This document shows, piece after piece, positions 28,776-37,247 of a stretch of DNA of 39,493 nt (its first letter is position 1; each line of letters starts with the position of its first letter). The notes beneath the pieces were generated by a model. The model made no database searches and was not told the origin of the DNA. It saw only the letters and a program-made list of their open reading frames with translations. The stretch is from the IMG/VR virus record IMGVR_UViG_3300049847_000387, positions 1-39,493 of that record; one strand, written 5' to 3'. This DNA comes from a virus. The position numbers and the translations under genes were made by a program.

Positions 28776-29036
28776 ATGTCAGAATTCAGCATCGTAGCAA
28801 AAAACGACTATATCATTGCAGAAACATTACTTGAAGGTAGCGACAAGCCATTTGAAACAGTAGATAATAGCCAAAAAAACCAATACCTACAAGTTGTTGG
28901 TGTCGGCAAAGCAGTTGACTCATGCAAAGTCGGCGACAAAATATTGCCATACGGTCAAGAGTTCCAAGCTTTTGCATTCAAAGGCAAGCAATACATCGTT
29001 CTTACATCATCACAGGTCATAGGAGTGTTTAAATAA
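28776..29036 (+). CDS. groES: GroES-like co-chaperonin
   Basis: 86 aa. The C-terminal half matches Cpn10 (CKVGDKILPYGQEFQAFAFK, then GKQYIVLTSSQVIGVF, as in GroES VGDIVIF..YLIMSESDILAIV). The N-terminal part retains FSIVAKNDYIIAETL; the mobile-loop region (KPFETVDNSQKNQ) is shorter than usual. It starts after a strong ribosome binding site (TTTTTAGGAGCAGAC) and overlaps groEL by one base (TAATG). GroES caps the GroEL ring. Phage groES genes are rare but known, for example T4 gp31 and RB49 CocO. Confidence 0.85.
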   Translation: MSEFSIVAKNDYIIAETLLEGSDKPFETVDNSQKNQYLQVVGVGKAVDSCKVGDKILPYGQEFQAFAFKGKQYIVLTSSQVIGVFK

Positions 29037-30622
29037 TGCCACGAGCTATCAAACAAAGCGACGATGCACGCCAAGCCACAAAACGTGGTATTGACCGCGC
29101 AGCAGACATTGTGAAAGCTACGCTCGGCGTAAATGGGCGCAATGTCATTCTTGACACTAATCCTTACACACAGCCAACAAACACAAACGATGGTGTTACT
29201 ATTTTGCGCGAGCTAGAATTTGAAGACCCATTTGAAAATGTTGGTTTGAAAGCTATTAAAGAAGCTGCTGCACGCACAAACGATGTAGCAGGCGACGGAA
29301 CTACTACAGCCAGCGTATTGATGCAGGCTATCGTTAATGAGGGACACAAAGCAATTATTGCTGGCGCAGACCCTATAGCTATCCGTCGTGGCATTGAACG
29401 AGGCGCAAAAGACATCGTTAATTTAATCAAAGAAAACGTAACCAAAGCCAAAGATCTGCAAAGCCTTATATCAACCGCAATCATTTCATGTGGTGGCGAT
29501 ACCGAAATAGGTAAAATGGTTGCTGAGATTATATTTGAATCTGGTGTTGAGGGTGTTGTAACACTTGAAGACAGTCCTGAAGTCGAAACAACGACTGAAC
29601 AAATTGCAGGATTAAAACTTCGAGGGTCATTTAATATACCTAATTACATCAATGTGCCAGAGTTACAGCAATCAGTTTTAACCGATACACCAGTATTTGT
29701 TACTAATGCTAGTGTTGTTTCTGGTCCCGAAATGGCAAAAATCATGGAAGTGGCGTTTTCAACAGGCAAAAAGCAGGTTGTCATTATAGCCAATTCTATT
29801 GAGGGCGACGCACTGATGACTAGTTTGAAGAACTGGGTAAATAAGAAGTTCTTCGCACTACCTATTCGTGTGCTTGCATACGGCGATATGGGCGAGGGTA
29901 TGCTTCGTGACGTTGCAGCTATCACTGGCGCTAAGTTTTATGACAGCATGACAACAGATAATATTAATGATTTACTACCTGAACATCTTGGCACTATCCA
30001 AAAGATTGTTGCAGAAAAGCACGAAACTACTATTATTGCTAATGATAACGCTAAAAAAGAAGCACGCATTAAAGAACTACAGGCACAAGTAAAAGCAACC
30101 AATCGACAATTTGAACAAGAATCGCTAAAAGAGCGCATTGCTAAGCTTAACAACGCACTCTTCACTATCAAGGTTGGTGGTCAGACCGACACAGAGCGCC
30201 AAGAACGCAAACTTCGTATAGAAGATGCTATCAATGCTACAAAAGCCGCTTTAATCGACGGTGTAGTATCTGGCGGCGGTTCTACGCTATATCGTAGCTC
30301 GGTAAAGATAACAACCGATTTAACTGGCGACGAATTGATTGGCTTCAAAGCAGTATTAAAAGCTTGCCAAGAACCTATCGAGCAAATGGCACGCAACGGC
30401 TCAATTCGTTTGGACCGTAGCGACCTAAAGGCTATTGAGAAGAACAATATGGCAATTGACTTTCGCACTGGCGAAGTCGTCAAAGCATTTGAATATGGAA
30501 TTATCGACCCTGTAAAAGTAGTAATAAGTGGACTTGAAAATGCAGCCAGTGGCGCTGCACTGTTCTTAACAACCGAAGCTGTTGTTGTGCGCCAAGAAGC
30601 ACCGAAAGAAGAACAGGTTTGA
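29036..30622 (+). CDS. groEL: GroEL-like chaperonin
   Basis: 528 aa, near full length. Asp52 (TNDGVTIL) and Asp87 (AGDGTTTASV) sit at the same positions as in E. coli GroEL, and the third ATP-site residue is in RKLRIEDAINAT. VSGGGSTL and AYGDMGEG mark intermediate and apical domains. The C-terminal GGM repeats are replaced by a short charged tail (APKEEQV). It folds proteins in a GroES-capped cavity, presumably phage capsid or tail proteins or enzymes of the island downstream. It is coupled to groES. Confidence 0.96.
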   Translation: MPRAIKQSDDARQATKRGIDRAADIVKATLGVNGRNVILDTNPYTQPTNTNDGVTILRELEFEDPFENVGLKAIKEAAARTNDVAGDGTTTASVLMQAIVNEGHKAIIAGADPIAIRRGIERGAKDIVNLIKENVTKAKDLQSLISTAIISCGGDTEIGKMVAEIIFESGVEGVVTLEDSPEVETTTEQIAGLKLRGSFNIPNYINVPELQQSVLTDTPVFVTNASVVSGPEMAKIMEVAFSTGKKQVVIIANSIEGDALMTSLKNWVNKKFFALPIRVLAYGDMGEGMLRDVAAITGAKFYDSMTTDNINDLLPEHLGTIQKIVAEKHETTIIANDNAKKEARIKELQAQVKATNRQFEQESLKERIAKLNNALFTIKVGGQTDTERQERKLRIEDAINATKAALIDGVVSGGGSTLYRSSVKITTDLTGDELIGFKAVLKACQEPIEQMARNGSIRLDRSDLKAIEKNNMAIDFRTGEVVKAFEYGIIDPVKVVISGLENAASGAALFLTTEAVVVRQEAPKEEQV

Positions 30623-30623
30623 C

Positions 30624-31517
30624 ATGAAATTGTCTCTTGTCATCCCATTTATAGACAACGTAGACATCACAAAGCACTGTATTGAAACAGCAGTAAAAAA
30701 CGTCAAACTTGGCTCAACATTTTGTGACTTTGAGCTAGTATTACTCGATAACGGTTCTGACAAGGCGAATAGTAAAATTATCAAAAAGTATGCCGATGCT
30801 ATGGCTGCCGATGGTTTATTCATTCGTAACGAAGAAAACGTCGGCGTGTTGCCTAGTTTTAAGCAAGCATTTCAGGAAACAGATAGTGACATCATTTGTT
30901 TCATACACAATGACGTATTAATACACCAAGAAGATTGGGTTAATATGGTTGTGCACGCATTTACAACAGTTCCTAATCTCGGACTGGCAGGTATTTTTGG
31001 CGCGGTTGGTGTCGGCGAAAATGGTGGGCGTATTCGTTCACAAAGCCAAATGCTTGGACTAGAATGGGGCGCATGTCAATGTCACAGTGTCGCATGGCAA
31101 CATCACTCAGAGTTTATGGATGGCATTTCGCCAGCTGCAATACTCGATGGTGTCGGCATGTTCTTCAGCCGTCAAGCTGCTAACAATCTTATGGAAACAG
31201 ACATGTTTGATAGCTGGCGTGCGCCACACCATTTTTATGACCGCATTATCCCATTAAAGCTAATCGACAAAGGGTTTAAAATTGCTACTATCGGACTTGG
31301 CTTTGACCATTGGTCGGGTGCTACAGCTAACAGTTCTGGCAAATATATAACCACAGGGCTTAATTGGCTAAAAGAAAACAATAAGTATGTTGAGGGCGAG
31401 GCAGTTGATAGCCAGATTTATAACATAGCTGAGCAACAGTTCTTTGGCGAATTTGGCAAGCGCATACCCTGCTACGTTCACTCTGATTGGAACTACGAAT
31501 GGCGAGGGTTAGCATAA
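30624..31517 (+). CDS. Family 2 glycosyltransferase
   Basis: 297 aa from ATG 30624, directly after groEL (an earlier in-frame start lies in groEL and is unlikely). GT-A fold: MKLSLVIPFIDNVDITK, LVLLDNGSDKANSK (nucleotide-sugar binding), SDIICFIHNDVLIHQEDW (the HND in the D-x-D position) and ILDGVGMFFSRQA. It transfers a sugar from a nucleotide donor. It belongs to a six-gene sugar-modification island ending at 36445. Confidence 0.82.
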   Translation: MKLSLVIPFIDNVDITKHCIETAVKNVKLGSTFCDFELVLLDNGSDKANSKIIKKYADAMAADGLFIRNEENVGVLPSFKQAFQETDSDIICFIHNDVLIHQEDWVNMVVHAFTTVPNLGLAGIFGAVGVGENGGRIRSQSQMLGLEWGACQCHSVAWQHHSEFMDGISPAAILDGVGMFFSRQAANNLMETDMFDSWRAPHHFYDRIIPLKLIDKGFKIATIGLGFDHWSGATANSSGKYITTGLNWLKENNKYVEGEAVDSQIYNIAEQQFFGEFGKRIPCYVHSDWNYEWRGLA

Positions 31518-32206
31518 TGCGTGAAGATGGACAAATTCAACCAGCCAAAGTAACCCATTTTACACAGCAAGGTTTTACGCTCACAGGTATTATCCATGCT
31601 GGAATGAATGATGGCGAAGAAGTATATAGCTACAAAGATCTTGGTATTAAAAATATAATTGGCTTCGAGCCACTACCGTTTGCCGCACAAAAAGCTCGCG
31701 ACGAACATGGCGTATATGTATCTGAGTTAGCACTATCTGATAAAACAGGCGTTACTGAATTAATCGTCACTAAGGGCGACGGTAAGGGTAGTTCAATATT
31801 TGAGCCTATACTTGAAAGTGAAGAAGTTAAGAAAAACTGGGTCGATAACGGTATCATCGTTGACCACATAAAAATTCAAACTACGCGTTTTGACGAATGG
31901 GTTGAGCATCAGCCAAAAGACAAATTTGACATAGCTAATTTTAATTGTCTTGTGCTCGACACACAGGGTAACGAATGGGAAGTTCTTCACGGCTGTGGTA
32001 AATATCTGCAAGAATTCAGTTTCTTATCTATAGAGCTAAGCAGCACGCCAGTATATGAAGGCGAGCATTCAGCGCAAGAAGTATGTGACTGGTTAGCAGA
32101 ACAAGGCTTTACACAAGACTCTGAAATCCAATCTCACAATGACGTATTCTTTATTAAGTCATCTATAAAACCAACAAGCGATAGGATATATTATGGACTT
32201 GCCTAA
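31517..32206 (+). CDS. FkbM-family methyltransferase
   Basis: 229 aa from ATG 31517 (TAATG overlap). GIIHAGMNDGEEVYSYKDLG (SAM loop), IIGFEPLPFAAQKARD, CLVLDTQGNEWEVLHGC and LSIELSS form the FkbM signature of O-methyltransferases, which methylate sugar hydroxyls. The adjacent glycosyltransferases suggest methylation of a transferred glycan. The overlap with the next gene is 14 bases. Confidence 0.85.
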   Translation: MREDGQIQPAKVTHFTQQGFTLTGIIHAGMNDGEEVYSYKDLGIKNIIGFEPLPFAAQKARDEHGVYVSELALSDKTGVTELIVTKGDGKGSSIFEPILESEEVKKNWVDNGIIVDHIKIQTTRFDEWVEHQPKDKFDIANFNCLVLDTQGNEWEVLHGCGKYLQEFSFLSIELSSTPVYEGEHSAQEVCDWLAEQGFTQDSEIQSHNDVFFIKSSIKPTSDRIYYGLA

Positions 32207-32750
32207 GCAACTTGATTTAGGTTCTGGCGGCACACCACGCACACGCGAAGGTTATGACGGTTGGGGCGTTGATGTTTATGAAACAGGCAATAAACAGGTA
32301 AGGATTTGTGACCTTGTGCTAGATCAACTGCCATTTGAAGATAACACCTTTGATTTAGTAACGGCTTATGATGTGCTCGAACATATAACACCAATCGTAT
32401 ATATACCAGTATTTGATGACTATGGTCATTATATGGGTATGCAACGCCGCAGCTGCATGATTGAGCTGTTCAATGAGATATACCGCGTGCTCAAGCCAAA
32501 TGGCGAGTTCTACCACCAAACTCCTGCGTATCATCCAAACGAGAATAGCCAAGCTGTATGGCAAGACCCTACGCATGTATATGTGTGGACGCCTGTCACA
32601 TCAAATTACTTCTCTGGCGATTACTTTGGGCATCATGACAGCTATGGGCATACTTCTGACTTTACTTTAGTCAACAAAGATTGGTCAAATGGTCATTTTT
32701 GCGAAACTTATCGGGCTACAAAGCCTATGCGTGAGGTGTTTACATTATGA
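32193..32750 (+). CDS. Class I SAM-dependent methyltransferase
   Basis: 185 aa. Motif I is QLDLGSGGTPRTREG; the next elements are LPFEDNTFDLVTAYDVLEHI and EIYRVLKPNGEFYHQTPAY, typical of Methyltransf_11-like enzymes. The substrate is not evident; with FkbM and GT neighbours, a sugar is likely, though modified nucleobases are also possible. It overlaps its neighbours on both sides (14 and 4 bases). Confidence 0.82.
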   Translation: MDLPKQLDLGSGGTPRTREGYDGWGVDVYETGNKQVRICDLVLDQLPFEDNTFDLVTAYDVLEHITPIVYIPVFDDYGHYMGMQRRSCMIELFNEIYRVLKPNGEFYHQTPAYHPNENSQAVWQDPTHVYVWTPVTSNYFSGDYFGHHDSYGHTSDFTLVNKDWSNGHFCETYRATKPMREVFTL

Positions 32751-33475
32751 AAACAATTGGAATAGTCGTGCCAGTGCTTAATTATTTCAAAGGCTTTACA
32801 GACCTAGCACTAAGCATTAAGACAAAACACAACTATAAAATATACGTTCAGCCACAATATCGCGCACAGGTGCCACTAAGTGCTGCATGGAATAAGGGTT
32901 CACTACAGGCATTTGCTGAAGGGTGTGACTATGCACTGGTATGCAACGACGACATTATGTTTGCACCAGAATGCATTGACGGTATGGTTGAACAATACGA
33001 ACTTCTAAAAAAGCAAGGTATTATCATGGTCACACCAAATAATATTCTTGGCGAGATTGGCGATGCATTTAACATCTTGAATTATAAATTGCCAGAAGGA
33101 CAAGAACCATCATTTAGCGATCATCCAAACTTTAGCTGTTTTCTAATAGCACCTGAATATTTTGAGAAGGTAGGCATGTTTGACGAAAACTTCGCACCTG
33201 CATGGTATGAAGATAACGATAGCCACCGACGCGCTACACTTGCAGGGCTTCGGGAAATATGCACCACAGCAGCGCCTATGGTTCATATCGGCGGCGTGAC
33301 GACACACATGATGGAAAACAATGTCGGTTCTGGCGGTTCACAAGCATATTACATAGAAAAATGGGGGGGCATACCTGAATCACATCCGCTTCAGGCACAA
33401 AAAGAACATTACTTAACACCGTATAATGACCCTAATTTAACAATTAAAGATTGGCGAGGAAACCAATATGTCTAA
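32747..33475 (+). CDS. Family 2-like glycosyltransferase
   Basis: 242 aa. MKTIGIVVPVLNYFKGF, CDYALVCNDDIMFAP (the NDD donor-metal motif) and KVGMFDENFAPAWYEDNDSH (acceptor and Asp base region) identify a GT-A enzyme of the GT2 type. It overlaps the methyltransferase by 4 bases and the dehydratase by 8, so it is expressed in the same run. Confidence 0.8.
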   Translation: MKTIGIVVPVLNYFKGFTDLALSIKTKHNYKIYVQPQYRAQVPLSAAWNKGSLQAFAEGCDYALVCNDDIMFAPECIDGMVEQYELLKKQGIIMVTPNNILGEIGDAFNILNYKLPEGQEPSFSDHPNFSCFLIAPEYFEKVGMFDENFAPAWYEDNDSHRRATLAGLREICTTAAPMVHIGGVTTHMMENNVGSGGSQAYYIEKWGGIPESHPLQAQKEHYLTPYNDPNLTIKDWRGNQYV

Positions 33476-34484
33476 AAAAGCACTATTAACAGGGGCAGGT
33501 GGTTTCATCGGCTGCCATACACTAGCACACGTTATGCATAATACTGATTGGAATGTTGTATGTCTCGATAGTTTCAGGCACAAAGGCAAGACAGACCGCA
33601 TTACTGAGATGCTTGAATCACATCCTGATTGGAGCGACCGTATTGAAGTTGTCACACACGACCTTATTGCACCACTTAGCGACCAGCTTATTAACCGTAT
33701 TGGCGACGTAAACTATATATTAAATATTGCATCTGAAAGCCATGTCGATCGTTCAATAGAAGACCCTGTTTCATTTGTAAAAAACAATGTTGACCTAGTA
33801 TTGAATATGCTCGAATATGCTCGCAAAGTAAAGCCAGAAGTATTTATGCAGATTTCAACCGACGAAGTATACGGTGCTGCACCTATAGGCATTAATCACA
33901 AAGAATGGTCGCCAATCTTACCAAGTAACCCATATTCAGGCAGTAAGGCTGCACAAGAAGCAATCGCCATTAGTTATTGGCGCACATACGGCGTTCCAGT
34001 CGTTATTACTAACACTATGAATAACTTTGGCGAAATGCAAGACCCTGAAAAGTTTGTGCCGATGGTCATACAGAAAATTAACAAAGGCGAGACAGTTACA
34101 ATTCATGGTAACGAAGATTACATCGGTTCACGCTTTTATCTGCACGCTCGTAACCACGCGGACGCACTCTTGTATATTATTAACAATCTGCCACCTGCTG
34201 TATACGAAGATAATAACTTGATAGTTATGCCATCACGCTATAATGTCGTCGGCAATATCGAAATGAACAATCTTGAAATGGCACAACTTATAGCAAAATT
34301 GATGGGCAAGGAACTTAATTACGAGCTTGTTGACTTTCATCATACACGAGCAGGACATGACCGACGATACGCATTAGATGGTTCAAAGCTTATTGGCTTA
34401 GGCTGGCAAATGCCAGTGCCGTTTGAAGATAGCTTAAAAAATACAATTGAATGGACGCTTGAGCGACCAGAATGGTTAATATAA
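33468..34484 (+). CDS. NAD-dependent epimerase/dehydratase (dTDP-glucose 4,6-dehydratase-like)
   Basis: 338 aa, extended SDR. TGAGGFIGCH at 8-17 binds NAD; ASESHVDRSIEDP, ISTDEVYG with Thr131-Asp132-Glu133, and YSGSKAAQE with Tyr156 and Lys160 form the active site of the RmlB type, which makes 4-keto-6-deoxy sugar nucleotides. That supplies a modified donor for the glycosyltransferases here. The C-terminal part retains the substrate-binding ARNHADAL segment. Confidence 0.88.
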   Translation: MSKKALLTGAGGFIGCHTLAHVMHNTDWNVVCLDSFRHKGKTDRITEMLESHPDWSDRIEVVTHDLIAPLSDQLINRIGDVNYILNIASESHVDRSIEDPVSFVKNNVDLVLNMLEYARKVKPEVFMQISTDEVYGAAPIGINHKEWSPILPSNPYSGSKAAQEAIAISYWRTYGVPVVITNTMNNFGEMQDPEKFVPMVIQKINKGETVTIHGNEDYIGSRFYLHARNHADALLYIINNLPPAVYEDNNLIVMPSRYNVVGNIEMNNLEMAQLIAKLMGKELNYELVDFHHTRAGHDRRYALDGSKLIGLGWQMPVPFEDSLKNTIEWTLERPEWLI

Positions 34485-34819
34485 TGGACAAGCCAACCGC
34501 AGCACAGATTATAGCTGACCCACAAGATCTATATATGAACGCGCCAGTTGAATACCCATATGTTGAAAAGATTACACAGCGTGAAGAGTCTCGCTTAAAG
34601 AGTTTTCTAATCAACGTATTTGCACAGGGCGATGATGGCGCTGGCGACGCAATTCGAAATTCGTCACTTGAGGCAGTCGTGCAAACGCTACTTGATAACA
34701 ATTTCACATTTGATACCGAATACTACGGTTATCGACCATTACCAAAAGGCGTTGACGGCAAGCCTATTAGTAAGCTCGATGACCCTGAATATCAACGTAA
34801 AATGGGGTTTAGATCATGA
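34484..34819 (+). CDS. Hypothetical protein in the glycosylation island
   Basis: 111 aa from ATG 34484 (TAATG overlap with the dehydratase). It contains VEKITQREESRLKSFLINVF and DTEYYGYRPLPKGVDG, without a known motif. It is helical then beta, soluble. Coupling to the island suggests a partner or structural role rather than catalysis, but this cannot be proven from sequence. Confidence 0.6.
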   Translation: MDKPTAAQIIADPQDLYMNAPVEYPYVEKITQREESRLKSFLINVFAQGDDGAGDAIRNSSLEAVVQTLLDNNFTFDTEYYGYRPLPKGVDGKPISKLDDPEYQRKMGFRS

Positions 34820-35133
34820 CTATATTTAAATGGTATGACAGATATACACACCGTCGAATGCTAAAAAAGACCGGTGGGCGTGGTAAGTATTCGCACGTTA
34901 ATAGTAAAGGAGTAAGGTATTATTTGAATGTTAAAGAAGTAGTGCTTCGTGGTGATAGGCGACAATCAATATATTATTTTACCAAAGACTTTCATCCTGA
35001 AACCTCTACCGACTGCCCCGGTAACTTTGGGATTCGTGAAAACCCAAGAAATGGATTTTTAACGGTTATAACACCTGCTATGCGTGAATCAGCAAGACGT
35101 GCTGAATCAGAAAGGGTTGTAGAAAATGATTAA
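34816..35133 (+). CDS. Hypothetical basic protein in the glycosylation island
   Basis: 105 aa. The N-terminus is basic with Tyr and Arg (KWYDRYTHRRMLKKTGGRGK) and the middle is beta-rich (SIYYFTKDFHPETSTDCPGN). No family is recognised. It overlaps both neighbours by a few bases. It may bind nucleic acid or a charged glycan. Confidence 0.58.
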   Translation: MTIFKWYDRYTHRRMLKKTGGRGKYSHVNSKGVRYYLNVKEVVLRGDRRQSIYYFTKDFHPETSTDCPGNFGIRENPRNGFLTVITPAMRESARRAESERVVEND

Positions 35134-36445
35134 TGAATCAAAAATTAGAGTGCTTGCATTAGCTGATTATGCTTGCACCACTGGCTTTGCAACGGTATCG
35201 AGCAACATCATGCGCCAGCTTAACAGCACTGGCAAATACGACATTGATGTAGTAGCTATTAACTATACTGGCGACCCTTACGACCACGATTTATTTCCCG
35301 GTCGCGTATACCCTGCACTGAACATTGCTAACATGAATACTGGCGACCCATATGGCCGACAAAAATTCCTCGATATGGCTGGTAATGGTGAATATGATGT
35401 TATATTCATAATCCAAGATACGTTTATAGTTCAGACATTTATTGAAGCACTTGTTGAAACACAAAGCATATTGCCGCACAAATTCAAGATTGTTTATTAC
35501 TTCCCAATAGATGCAACGCCAAAACCTGAGTGGGTTACAAAGTGTGTTTCATTGGTAGATTACCCTGTTGTATATACGGAGTATGGTAAAAAATTAGTAT
35601 TAGACATTGACCCAAGTTTAGAGCATCGCTTAGGGGTTATCTATCATGGCACTAACCTTACTGACTTTAGGTATATAGAAAACCGCGATGAAGTTACCGA
35701 ATTTAGGCACAACTACTTTAGTGGTAAGGCCGATGGTAAATTCTTGATTACTAACGTCAACCGTAATCAAATCCGCAAAGACCCAATGCGTAATTTCATG
35801 ATATTAGATGAACTACGGAAGCGCGGACATAATAACGCCATCCTATACCTACATATGAGCCATGATGACGCAGGCGGTAACTTACTTGTTATGGCAGATC
35901 AATTTGGCTTTAAGTTGCAAGAAGACTTTATATTACCATCGCCAAAGTTCTTTAATGCAAATCAGGGCATACCAGTTGAGTCATTGAATATGATATATAA
36001 CGCATCTGATGCACTCCTAACGCCAACACTCGGCGAAGGTTGGGGGCTTAGTATTACAGAAGCTATGGCAACAAGAGTTCCAATAGTAGCGCCAAACAAT
36101 ACTAGCATCATTGAGATATTAGACAATAATCGTGGATATTTGACAAAAAGCGGCGACAATTCTTCTATGTGGGTAATGCTCGGCGGACAGGACAACGAGC
36201 GTATGCGACCCCTGATGGATGTCGAAGATGCAGCAAGCAATTTAGAGAAAATTATGCGTGGTCAATTACCAGATATTGACAGTGCTTATGAATTCGCGCA
36301 TAAATATAACTGGACAGACATAACTCAACAGTGGGAAACCATTTTTGATAAGGCTGCTTCTGAGGCTAGAATTGCAACAAGGGTCGGTGTTGCACAGCCA
36401 AATCGGGAACAGAGAAGAAAATTAAAAACTAAGGGTCGGAAATAA
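35126..36445 (+). CDS. Family 4 glycosyltransferase
   Basis: 439 aa, GT-B fold. N-terminal acceptor domain: IRVLALADYACTTGFATVS. The C-terminal donor domain has LGVIYHGTNLTDF and the diagnostic EGWGLSITEAMATRVPIVAP followed by NNTSIIE. A basic C-terminus, NREQRRKLKTKGRK, could contact membranes or nucleic acids. It is the last large gene of the island. Confidence 0.88.
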   Translation: MINESKIRVLALADYACTTGFATVSSNIMRQLNSTGKYDIDVVAINYTGDPYDHDLFPGRVYPALNIANMNTGDPYGRQKFLDMAGNGEYDVIFIIQDTFIVQTFIEALVETQSILPHKFKIVYYFPIDATPKPEWVTKCVSLVDYPVVYTEYGKKLVLDIDPSLEHRLGVIYHGTNLTDFRYIENRDEVTEFRHNYFSGKADGKFLITNVNRNQIRKDPMRNFMILDELRKRGHNNAILYLHMSHDDAGGNLLVMADQFGFKLQEDFILPSPKFFNANQGIPVESLNMIYNASDALLTPTLGEGWGLSITEAMATRVPIVAPNNTSIIEILDNNRGYLTKSGDNSSMWVMLGGQDNERMRPLMDVEDAASNLEKIMRGQLPDIDSAYEFAHKYNWTDITQQWETIFDKAASEARIATRVGVAQPNREQRRKLKTKGRK

Positions 36446-36448
36446 CTC

Positions 36449-36655
36449 ATGCCTTTTTATAGATATGAACATGACTGTGGCTACAACCACACGCAATCTT
36501 TATCTACGGACAAAGATAGTGTTGTGCTGAATTGTTTACGCTGTGGTCGTGGGGTATCTGCACGTCAAGTCAGAGACAAGACGATAATGGTAAAAGAGAA
36601 TAACGAGGTAAAGGGGGTTTTTCGACATGACGGTGGTCACAATGCCAATCAATAA
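36449..36655 (+). CDS. Small zinc-ribbon-like protein
   Basis: 68 aa. MPFYRYEHDCGYNHTQSL is reminiscent of FmdB-type regulators, and CLRCG at 29-33 adds a Cys pair; the first side of the ribbon has only one Cys plus His. It overlaps the sigma-like gene by 29 bases, so the two are translated together. A role in transcription together with that protein is possible. Confidence 0.6.
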   Translation: MPFYRYEHDCGYNHTQSLSTDKDSVVLNCLRCGRGVSARQVRDKTIMVKENNEVKGVFRHDGGHNANQ

Positions 36656-36968
36656 CAAACCAGCTAAAAACACGCCATTGCAAAGAGTGCTTGGCTTTGA
36701 AGCAGCTGAAGATACATATGACTTATTAGACTTTAGGGAACAGCTTATCATCGACTTACGAATAGAAGGCTGGTCACAGCATGAAATAGGTGCGGCACTC
36801 GGACTTTCACAAGGATGGGTGTCGATTATTTTTAGGCGCATACGATTTAAGCTTGCTGATAGCAATTTGCGGCGCACACTTGATACGCGGCAATTTTATC
36901 GTGAAACACATTATCAAGTTATGGAACCAAGTTACGAGCAGGACGACGCAAGTATTACAAATTACTAA
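36627..36968 (+). CDS. Sigma-factor region-4-like HTH protein
   Basis: 113 aa. Residues 35-76 read as sigma region 4.2: LDFREQLIIDLRIEGWSQHE, then IGAALGLSQGWVSIIFRRIR and FKL, that is, a helix, a turn and a recognition helix, with the spacing seen in sigma-70 family region 4. Regions 1-3 are missing, so it cannot be a complete sigma factor. Region 4 reads the -35 box. This phage has a promoter class with a changed -35 and a normal -10, so this protein is a candidate specificity switch, acting with host sigma or the polymerase flap. Confidence 0.72.
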   Translation: MTVVTMPINNKPAKNTPLQRVLGFEAAEDTYDLLDFREQLIIDLRIEGWSQHEIGAALGLSQGWVSIIFRRIRFKLADSNLRRTLDTRQFYRETHYQVMEPSYEQDDASITNY

Positions 36969-36977
36969 GGAGCACAT

Positions 36978-37247
36978 ATGCTTTGGATAATATTAATCAT
37001 TGTAGTTATAAACCTAATACTCGGCTTTATCATATTTGAAGCAGTCGTTGATTTAGATGTAAATAGTCATTTGACACGCAATACACATCATTTGCCAATG
37101 CCAAAGTTTGAAATGGCACCAAAGCCTAAAAATGCCATGAGGCAAACTACTACATTACGCAAAAATACAGAGGTCGCACAATCTAATAGTGCTCGTGCTC
37201 GACAAATAAAAGTAACAACAGGAAAAACCAAGAGGGTAATACAGTGA
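36978..37247 (+). CDS. Small membrane-anchored protein
   Basis: 89 aa. An N-terminal hydrophobic helix (MLWIILIIVVINLILGFIIF) is followed by a basic, Thr/Asn/Lys-rich soluble part (NAMRQTTTLRKNTE, then RARQIKVTTGKTKR). The ribosome binding site ACTAAGGAGCACATATG is excellent. The role is unknown; it lies between the sigma-like and phosphoesterase genes and is coupled to the latter through a GTGA overlap. Confidence 0.65.
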   Translation: MLWIILIIVVINLILGFIIFEAVVDLDVNSHLTRNTHHLPMPKFEMAPKPKNAMRQTTTLRKNTEVAQSNSARARQIKVTTGKTKRVIQ

